Source of the DNA: UBA5734 sp964499985
GTDB lineage: Bacteria > Bacillota > Clostridia > Saccharofermentanales > UBA5734
Reading direction: 5' to 3'
Length of the DNA: 15,372 nt
NCBI GenBank assembly: GCA_964499985.1
Contig: CAZCMX010000047.1
Span: forward strand, 1-15,372
The position numbers were made by a program, and so were the translations under genes. How positions within the stretch are numbered: the stretch's first letter is position 1; every line of letters starts with the position of its first letter. Below, piece by piece: positions 5,929-12,869 of this stretch. The notes beneath the pieces are model-generated. The model saw nothing but the letters and a program-made list of their open reading frames with translations. It was not told where the DNA came from and did not search any database.

Positions 5929-7230
5929 ATGGGAATTTTTATCGGTATCATCCTTCTCAGCCTTCTGATGATCGTCCATGAGCTGGGCCATTTCCTGACC
6001 GGCCTCAAGCTGGGCTTTCGGATCCTGGAATTTTCCTTGTTCATGGGCCCGGTCCTCTATTCCCGCGAGCACAAGGGAATCCGCTACAGCATCAAGCTCT
6101 TGCCGATCGGTGCCTCGGTCCGGTTTGCCGGTGAAGAAGAAGAGGAGATGAATGGCTTTGATCCCAAAGACCCGGGCCTCTTTTTCAACCGGCCCCGCTG
6201 GGCCCGGGCAATCGTCATTGGCACTGGTCCGGCGGTCAACCTGATCTCAGGCATGCTGGCTTTCCTGATCCTGTTTGCCACGTTTGGCTATACCATTCCG
6301 GTGATCCAGGACACTTACCAGGATACGCTGGCCCAGACCGCCGGCCTGGTTGCCGGCGACCGGATCATCACGGCCAATGGTCATGCTGTGCGCACCACTT
6401 TGGACTATACGTCTGTGGATCTGTTCACCCCGCAAAATGAGGCGGTCACCTTGCAGGTTGAATCCCAGGCCGGCGAACGGCGCACAGTGGTCTTGCAGCC
6501 CGCTGTGACGGAGCGCTTTCGCCTCGGCGTGACCATTGAGCCGGAAACAAGTGGTGAGGGTGCCGTCATTGCCGAGGTCGATCCAGGCTCCAATCTCGGT
6601 CAGCCGGTTCTGGCCACCGGTGATATCCTGCGCGCGGTCAATGGGGTGCCCTACCGCGATACGGAGGGTTTCCGCAAGGTGGTCCAGGACAGCAATGGCC
6701 AGCAGCTGACCGTCGAAATCCTGCGTGACGGGCAGCCACTGAGCCTGCAAATGGTGGCGATCAAATCGCAGGTCAGCCTGCCCCGTGGCATCTGGTTTGC
6801 CACCAGCCAGGAGTTCCTGCCGGCGATCGGCCAGTCGGTGCAATGGTCCTGGTCCATCGTCAAGGTGACGGTCAAGAGCATCGGTGCGATCTTCACCGGC
6901 AAAGCCAAGGCCGAAGACACCCTGTCCGGTCCGGTTGGCGTGGTCTCGATGGTCAGTACGGTTGTCGAGAATGAACAGCCCGTCCGCGACAAAATCTACC
7001 AGCTGCTCTGGCTATTCGCCCTGATCTCAGTCAGCCTCGGCTTCATGAACCTGTTGCCGATTCCGCCGCTCGACGGCCATCACCTGGTCCTGATCGTGGT
7101 TGAGGCGATCCGGCGCAAACGCCTCGAACCTCAGCTGCAGACCATCATCGGTATGGTGGGCCTGGGCCTGATCATTTTCCTGGGCCTGGCCGGCCTCTTC
7201 TTTGACATTATGCGCCTGATCGGAGGCTGA
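5929..7230 (+). CDS. rseP: RseP/RasP site-2 intramembrane zinc metalloprotease
   Basis: Cuts transmembrane substrates such as anti-sigma factors and leftover signal peptides within the membrane. In the 433-residue protein the first membrane segment carries HELGH (17-21; zinc ligands His17 and His21, catalytic Glu18). A second membrane segment (about 93-121) includes GTGPAVNLISG. The region 125-280 looks like two successive PDZ domains (AGLVAGDRI and TGDILRAVNGVPYRD cores). LSGPVGVV (332-339) and the second catalytic motif NLLPIPPLDG (374-383, Asp382 zinc ligand) precede the last membrane segment. An acidic run (GEEEEEMNG, 68-76) sits in the first cytosolic loop. AAGGAG (5916-5921) precedes the ATG. 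The dxr-rseP-ispG order is typical of Clostridia. Its substrate is not encoded in this window. Confidence 0.95.
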   Translation: MGIFIGIILLSLLMIVHELGHFLTGLKLGFRILEFSLFMGPVLYSREHKGIRYSIKLLPIGASVRFAGEEEEEMNGFDPKDPGLFFNRPRWARAIVIGTGPAVNLISGMLAFLILFATFGYTIPVIQDTYQDTLAQTAGLVAGDRIITANGHAVRTTLDYTSVDLFTPQNEAVTLQVESQAGERRTVVLQPAVTERFRLGVTIEPETSGEGAVIAEVDPGSNLGQPVLATGDILRAVNGVPYRDTEGFRKVVQDSNGQQLTVEILRDGQPLSLQMVAIKSQVSLPRGIWFATSQEFLPAIGQSVQWSWSIVKVTVKSIGAIFTGKAKAEDTLSGPVGVVSMVSTVVENEQPVRDKIYQLLWLFALISVSLGFMNLLPIPPLDGHHLVLIVVEAIRRKRLEPQLQTIIGMVGLGLIIFLGLAGLFFDIMRLIGG

Positions 7231-7232
7231 CC

Positions 7233-8294
7233 ATGTTTGAACGAAAAATCACCCGCCCGGTCCATGTCGGTGACCTGACGATTGGCGGCGGGGCCCAGAT
7301 CGTGATTCAGTCGATGAATAATACCGATACCCGCGATGTCCAGGCGACCTTGCGCCAGATTGAAGAGCTTGCTGAGGCCGGCTGTGATTTGACGCGCCTG
7401 GCGATCCCGGACCAGGAGGCTGCACAAGCCCTGGCCCGGATCCGGCCCCTCTCGCCCCTGCCGATTGTCGCTGACATTCATTTCGACCATCGCCTGGCCC
7501 TGGCTGCCCTGGCAGCCGGAGCGGACAAGATCCGGATCAACCCGGGCAATATCGGTGGCCCGGACCGTGTCCGCGAGGTGGCGGCTGCGGCTCGTGAGCG
7601 CGGTGTGCCGATCCGGGTCGGCGTCAATTCCGGCTCGCTCAGCCGCGAAATCGTCGATCGCTTTGGCGGGGTCAATGCCGACTCCATGGTTGCTTCGGCT
7701 CTGGAATCGGTGGCCCTTTTGGAGCAATGGGATTTTGCTGATATCGTCATTTCAATCAAGGCCTCCGATCCGGCTCTGACGATCCAGACCTACCGGCTTT
7801 TGTCGGAAAAATCCACCTATCCGCTGCATCTGGGTGTCACCGAAGCCGGCACACGCCGGGAAGGCTCGATCCGTTCCGCGATCGGGATCGGCACCCTGCT
7901 GGCCGAGGGCATTGGCGATACGCTGCGGGTTTCCCTCACAGCGGATCCAGTCGATGAAATTGCCGCCGCCTACAGCATCCTCAAGGCACTCGGCCTGAGG
8001 AGCCATGGCCCGCAGCTGATCAGCTGCCCTACCTGTGGCCGGACCAGTGTCGACCTGATCCGGATCGCGGCAGAAGTCGAAGAACGCCTGAAAACGATCA
8101 AGGCTCCAATCAAGGTGGCTGTCATGGGCTGTGCGGTCAATGGCCCTGGTGAAGCCCGCCATGCCGATGTCGGTCTGGCCGGCGGCAAGGGTGAGTTTTT
8201 GCTGTTTGCCCATGGCGAGGTTTTGCGCAAGGTGCCCGAAGCCCAGGCGATCGAAGCCCTGATGGCCGAAATCGACCGGATCACAGGGGCCTGA
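7233..8294 (+). CDS. ispG: 4-hydroxy-3-methylbut-2-en-1-yl diphosphate synthase (IspG/GcpE)
   Basis: Reductively opens the cyclic diphosphate MEcPP to HMBPP, the penultimate MEP-pathway step, using a [4Fe-4S] cluster. The 353-residue protein is the short two-domain bacterial form. Its N-terminal TIM barrel has QSMNNTDTRD (26-35), PIVADIHFD (77-85), IRINPGNIG (100-108) and PIRVGVNSGSL (126-136). The C-terminal domain carries cluster ligands Cys265 and Cys268 (SCPTCGR) and Cys300 (MGCAVNGPGEA), with Glu307 as the fourth ligand. The ATG is two bases after the rseP stop and its GGAGG (7222-7226) lies inside the rseP 3' end, so translation is probably coupled. The next MEP enzyme, IspH, is not in the window. 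Confidence 0.98.
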   Translation: MFERKITRPVHVGDLTIGGGAQIVIQSMNNTDTRDVQATLRQIEELAEAGCDLTRLAIPDQEAAQALARIRPLSPLPIVADIHFDHRLALAALAAGADKIRINPGNIGGPDRVREVAAAARERGVPIRVGVNSGSLSREIVDRFGGVNADSMVASALESVALLEQWDFADIVISIKASDPALTIQTYRLLSEKSTYPLHLGVTEAGTRREGSIRSAIGIGTLLAEGIGDTLRVSLTADPVDEIAAAYSILKALGLRSHGPQLISCPTCGRTSVDLIRIAAEVEERLKTIKAPIKVAVMGCAVNGPGEARHADVGLAGGKGEFLLFAHGEVLRKVPEAQAIEALMAEIDRITGA

Positions 8295-8298
8295 AGCG

Positions 8299-11200
8299 AT
8301 GCAAACCAGCCTGGCCGAGTTCTTCACTCCATTGATCTCTGATTCAGCCCTGATCGATCAGCTCAGACAGCAAAACAGCCTGGTAACAGGCCTGACGGTC
8401 AAAAAGTCGGGCCTGGTGATGATTCAGGTCTTGGCCGCTGCGCCCTGGCCAGCCGGCTTGCTGGTTGATCTGGAGCAGGCTCTGGAGCAATCCCTGCCCG
8501 CCCAGACCGTCTGCATCCGGCAGACCTTTGCCGAACCCCTTGCCGGGATTATCCTGCAAAAGTCCGTTGTCAGCCTCGCCCCCTGGCTGATCCGCCATTT
8601 GCGCAAGCAAGATCCATTCCATGCTGCAATGCTGCATCATGCCGAATTTATTGGCCATGACCTGGACCCTGCCCGTGTCGAGGTCCATGTCACGGAAAAC
8701 AGTCGCGATGAACTGGCTCACAAGCTCAGCGATGAATTGGCCCAGCTGACCAGACAGGCCCTGGGGCAATCCGTGGTTTTTGATTTTGTGGCGTCCAGCC
8801 GTGACCTGCGCGACTATACAGCCGAAATGCTGCGCCAGCAGCAGGCCGAAGCCAGAAAACAGCTTGCTGCCCGGCCCGGCCAGGCCGAGGGTGAATTTTG
8901 CTCAGCTCCTTCGCGGGCCCCGGCTCCGGACCAGGGGATGCCCACCCGGACTGTGGCGAATGCCTCTTCCACGGCAGGCCCTGCTTCCGGCCGGACTGCC
9001 GCACCAGCCCGCAATGGCGCCAATGGCAATGGCAATGGCAACGGTTATCGCCGCGCACCGAAACCGGAGGGGGTCCTCTGGGGCAAGGTCAATGGGGAGC
9101 TCAAACGCCAGGCCATCCGCGAACTGACCATTGAATCCGGCCTGATCCTGATGGAGGGCGAGATTTTCTCGCAGGAATGCCGCCCGGTCAGCAATGGCAC
9201 TCGCCTGCTCTACAAATTCGCCCTGACGGATCTCTCCAGCTCGATCACCTGCATTCTGTTCGCCAAGCCGGAGGACCAGGAGCTGCTCGACGGTATTTTG
9301 AAAAAGACTGCCTATTTGCGGGTCAGTGCCGAAATTTCCTTTGATGCCCAGTTCAGCAAAGACCTGCAGGCACGTGTCCTCGGCCTGCAGGAGGCGAAGC
9401 GACCGGCCGGCCGCGAAGACAAAGCCGAGCATAAGCGGGTCGAGCTGCATGCCCATACCAAGATGAGCACCAAAGACGCGGTTTGCGAAACCAGGGACCT
9501 GGTCAGGCTGGCCGCCCGCTTTGGCCATCCAGCCGTGGCCATCACCGACCATGGTGTCGTCCAGTCCTTCCCAGATGCAGCCTCGGCCAGAAGCGATCTC
9601 AAGCGCAAAGGCCAGGAGATCAAGATCATTTACGGCATGGAGGGTTATCTGGTCGATGACGGTCCCTCTGTTGCCTGGGCGGTTGAAAAGGCTGACCTCA
9701 GCGCGGGCTTCATCGCTCTCGATGTCGAGACGACGGGCCTCGATCCGGCCAGGGACCGGGTCATCGAACTGGCTGTCGTACCCTTCCTGCCCGATGGCCA
9801 GGGCGGCTTCACGGCCGGCGAGCCTTGGGTCACCCTGGTCAATCCCCAAGTCGACATCCCGCCGAAAATCACCGAGCTGACCGGCATCACGGCCCTCGAT
9901 CTCCAGGGCGCCCCTGATCCCTGGTCTGTTTTCTGCGAGCTGTACGAGCGGATCGGCGACAAGCCGGTTGTCGCCCACAATGCCTTTTTCGACCTGTCTT
10001 TCCTGCGCTATGAAGGCTTCCGCACCCCCGTCGAAAACGACCCGCGCCTGAAATTCAATCCACCCCTGGTCGATACGCTGGCCCTGTCGCGCATCATGAT
10101 CCCCGAGCTCGCCAACCATAAGCTCAATACCGTAGCTGCCCATCTCGGCGTCGGACAGGACCGCCACCACCGGGCCGATGATGATGCCCGCGTCTGTGGC
10201 GAGATTTTTGCCCGGCTGTACCAGCGTTCCGGTGCAGCCAGCCTGTCCGAGCTGAACACGAAGCTGGGCCACCTCGGTGATGACGAGGTCCGCGAGCACC
10301 GTCGTTCGGTCTACCATGTGATCCTGCTGGCCAAGGACAATCTCGGCCTGTACAACCTGTACCGCCTGGTCTCCGAGTCACATACGCGCTTTTTCCACAT
10401 GCGCCCGCGCATTCCCCGGGCGCTGCTGCAGTATTTCCGCTCCGGCCTCATCATCGGCAGCGCCTGCGAGGCGGGTGAGCTGTTCCAGACCGTGCTCGAG
10501 GCCTACCGGTCCGCTGGCAACCAGTATGATGCTGCCAAGTCGCTGCTGATGCAGCAGCCCGCCATCGACAAAGCCCGTTTCTACGATTACCTCGAGATCC
10601 AGCCGGTTTCGAACAATGGCTATTACCTGCGCCAGGAATCGAGCGGCCTGCACTCGGATGAAGACCTGCGCAACCTCAACCGCCTGATCGTCGCCCTTGG
10701 CCAGCGGGCCAGAAAACCAGTCTGCGCCACTTGCGATGTCCATTTCCTCGAGCGCGAAGATGCCGAATACCGCCGCATTCTGCTGGCGGACAATGGCTAT
10801 TCCGATTATGCCGAGCAACCGGATCTGCATCTGCGCACCACCGGTGAAATGCTGGCCGAATTCGCCTATCTCGGCGATGCGGTGGCCCGCGAGGTCGTCA
10901 TCACGCAACCCCAGGCCATCGCCGACCTGGTCGAGCCCGAGCTCAAGCCTTTCCCGGACGGCTCCTTCCCACCGATCATTGCATCGGCTCCCGATGATGT
11001 GCGCCGGATGACCTGGGACACCGCCCAGGCGATTTACGGCCGGGATGGCGAGCTGCCTGGCATCGTCCGCGAGCGGATCGAGCGCGAGCTGCACTCGATC
11101 ATCGACAATGGCTTTTCGGTCATGTACTATATCGCCCACCACCTGGTGCGCCAGTCGAACGAAGACGGCTATATCGTCGGCTCGCGTGGTTCGGTCGGCT

Positions 11201-12858
11201 CGTCGCTCGTCGCGACCCTGTGCGGCATCACCGAGGTCAATCCGCTCCTGCCGCACTATGTCTGCCCCCAATGCCACTATTTCGAGCCGGACGAAAGCGG
11301 TCAGTACGGTTCCGGTTATGATTTGCCGGCCAAAGCCTGCCCGGAGTGTGGCACCGCCCTGAACCGCGAAGGCCAGGATATCCCCTTTGAAACCTTCCTC
11401 GGCTTCAAGGGCGACAAGCAGCCGGATATCGACCTCAATTTCTCGGGCGAATACCAGGCCCGGGCCCATAAGTTCATCGAAGAAATGTTTGGCTCGTCAC
11501 ACACTTTCCGCGCCGGCACAATCAGCGGCTTTGCCGAAAAAAACGCCCAGGCGATGGTGGCCAAGTATTTCGAAAAGCAGGACAAGTTCACCACCCAGGC
11601 TGAAATTGCCCGTCTTTCGCAAGGCCTGATCGGGGTCAAGCGCACCACCGGCCAGCATCCGGGTGGCATCGTCGTCGTACCCAAGGAACGCGACATCTAT
11701 GATTTCACACCGATCCAGCACCCGGCGGACAAACGCGACGGTGGTACGGTCACGACCCATTTCGACTTCAATGCCATGCATGACACGATCCTCAAGCTCG
11801 ACGTGCTCGGCCATGATGATCCGACCATGCTCAAGATGCTCGGCGACCTGACCGGGATCGATGTCCGCACCATCCCGATCCCGGATGAAAAAGTCATGTC
11901 CCTGTTCTGCTCGACCGCGGCGCTCGGTATCCCCGATGGTTCCTCGCCAGCGGACTCCGCGACGCTCGGCTTGCCGGAAATGGGCACCTTCATGGCGCGT
12001 GACATGATCCGCGAGACCCGGCCAACCCGCTTTTTCGACCTGGTCCAGCTGATGGGCCTGTCCCATGGCACCGATGTCTGGAAAGGCAATGCCCAGGAGC
12101 TGATCCGCAGCGGCATCTGCACGATCAACGATGTCATCGGCTGCCGCGACAGCATCATGACCTGGCTGATCCACCAGGGCCTGCCCAATAAGGCCTCATT
12201 CGACATCATGGAAAAGGTCCGCAAGGGCAAGGGCTTGTCAGCTGAGCATGAGCAGCTGATGCGCGATAACCAAGTCCCCGACTGGTACATCGACTCCTGC
12301 AAGAAAATCAAGTACATGTTCCCGAAAGCCCATGCGGCCGCCTATACCATCTCGAGCCTGCGGATCGCCTGGTTCAAGGTCTACCATCCGGAGGCCTATT
12401 ACAGCGCCTATTTCACCGTGCGCGCCGATGAGTTCGACAGCTCCCTGATGGTCAAGCCTGCGGCTGCGGTCAGCCGCACCCGGGCCGATCTCAAGAGCCG
12501 TTTCCGCGAATTGTCCGACCGGGAGCAGAAGATCTACTACATCATCGAGCTGGTCGAGGAAATGCAGCTGCGCGGCATCGATTTCCTGCCGATCGACCTC
12601 TATGCTTCGGCGGCGACCGCCTTTGCGATCGATTCACCCGGCAAGATCCGGCCGCCGCTGAATGCAATCCCCGGCATCAGTCCGGCGATCGCCGAAGCCA
12701 TTGTAGCCGCCCGCGCCGAAGGCCCGTTTCTGTCGCGTGATGAGCTGGCCCGCCGCGCTGCGATTGGTCAGAGTGCCATAGCCACCCTGGCCAGCGCCGG
12801 TTGCCTCGAAGGAATGCCAGAATCGGCCCAGATGGACCTGTTCTCGCTCCTGGCCTGA
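8299..12858 (+). CDS. polC: DNA polymerase III, PolC-type alpha subunit with 3'-5' exonuclease
   Basis: Main replicative polymerase of Firmicutes. Visible parts of the 1519-residue protein are: an N-terminal domain (about 1-185); a low-complexity linker (about 188-254); an OB-fold (about 256-370); the first half of the PHP domain (HAHTKMS at 384, ITDHG at 415); an inserted DnaQ-like exonuclease (DVETTGL, Asp475/Glu477; VVAHNAFFDLSFL; HRADDDA); the second PHP half; and the polymerase core. A zinc knuckle has Cys989, Cys992, Cys1014 and Cys1017. Catalytic aspartates are Asp1043 and Asp1045 (PDIDLNFSGEY) and probably Asp1168 (LKLDVLG). Helix-hairpin-helix segments follow, and a clamp-binding peptide QMDLF (1511-1515) ends the protein. 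It is about 80 residues longer than the B. subtilis enzyme, largely from the linker. The start is five bases after the ispG stop with only a weak AGGGG (8285-8289). Confidence 0.98.
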   Translation: MQTSLAEFFTPLISDSALIDQLRQQNSLVTGLTVKKSGLVMIQVLAAAPWPAGLLVDLEQALEQSLPAQTVCIRQTFAEPLAGIILQKSVVSLAPWLIRHLRKQDPFHAAMLHHAEFIGHDLDPARVEVHVTENSRDELAHKLSDELAQLTRQALGQSVVFDFVASSRDLRDYTAEMLRQQQAEARKQLAARPGQAEGEFCSAPSRAPAPDQGMPTRTVANASSTAGPASGRTAAPARNGANGNGNGNGYRRAPKPEGVLWGKVNGELKRQAIRELTIESGLILMEGEIFSQECRPVSNGTRLLYKFALTDLSSSITCILFAKPEDQELLDGILKKTAYLRVSAEISFDAQFSKDLQARVLGLQEAKRPAGREDKAEHKRVELHAHTKMSTKDAVCETRDLVRLAARFGHPAVAITDHGVVQSFPDAASARSDLKRKGQEIKIIYGMEGYLVDDGPSVAWAVEKADLSAGFIALDVETTGLDPARDRVIELAVVPFLPDGQGGFTAGEPWVTLVNPQVDIPPKITELTGITALDLQGAPDPWSVFCELYERIGDKPVVAHNAFFDLSFLRYEGFRTPVENDPRLKFNPPLVDTLALSRIMIPELANHKLNTVAAHLGVGQDRHHRADDDARVCGEIFARLYQRSGAASLSELNTKLGHLGDDEVREHRRSVYHVILLAKDNLGLYNLYRLVSESHTRFFHMRPRIPRALLQYFRSGLIIGSACEAGELFQTVLEAYRSAGNQYDAAKSLLMQQPAIDKARFYDYLEIQPVSNNGYYLRQESSGLHSDEDLRNLNRLIVALGQRARKPVCATCDVHFLEREDAEYRRILLADNGYSDYAEQPDLHLRTTGEMLAEFAYLGDAVAREVVITQPQAIADLVEPELKPFPDGSFPPIIASAPDDVRRMTWDTAQAIYGRDGELPGIVRERIERELHSIIDNGFSVMYYIAHHLVRQSNEDGYIVGSRGSVGSSLVATLCGITEVNPLLPHYVCPQCHYFEPDESGQYGSGYDLPAKACPECGTALNREGQDIPFETFLGFKGDKQPDIDLNFSGEYQARAHKFIEEMFGSSHTFRAGTISGFAEKNAQAMVAKYFEKQDKFTTQAEIARLSQGLIGVKRTTGQHPGGIVVVPKERDIYDFTPIQHPADKRDGGTVTTHFDFNAMHDTILKLDVLGHDDPTMLKMLGDLTGIDVRTIPIPDEKVMSLFCSTAALGIPDGSSPADSATLGLPEMGTFMARDMIRETRPTRFFDLVQLMGLSHGTDVWKGNAQELIRSGICTINDVIGCRDSIMTWLIHQGLPNKASFDIMEKVRKGKGLSAEHEQLMRDNQVPDWYIDSCKKIKYMFPKAHAAAYTISSLRIAWFKVYHPEAYYSAYFTVRADEFDSSLMVKPAAAVSRTRADLKSRFRELSDREQKIYYIIELVEEMQLRGIDFLPIDLYASAATAFAIDSPGKIRPPLNAIPGISPAIAEAIVAARAEGPFLSRDELARRAAIGQSAIATLASAGCLEGMPESAQMDLFSLLA
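9013..9045 (+). repeat. AATGGC hexamer repeat inside polC
   Basis: AATGGC followed by GCC, then three tandem AATGGC units and a degenerate AACGGT, encode an Asn-Gly run at PolC residues 239-249. The tract ends a Pro/Ala/Ser/Gly-rich, probably disordered linker between the N-terminal domain and the OB-fold. Its six-base period keeps frame, so copy number could vary between strains without disrupting the protein. Confidence 0.8.
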
Positions 12859-12869
12859 GGTCCAGACCG

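Noticed and set aside
8902..10317. - strand open frame of 471 codons opposite polC
   Set aside because: It is antisense to the conserved exonuclease and PHP regions of PolC, with no motif or start signal of its own.
10378..11469. - strand open frame of 363 codons opposite polC
   Set aside because: It is a shadow of the PolC polymerase core in GC-rich sequence, with no family features.
12801..12869. N-terminal extension of priA from a TTG inside polC
   Set aside because: PriA homology starts at MYCRVVLKEA (12870) and the upstream TTG has no supporting ribosome binding site.
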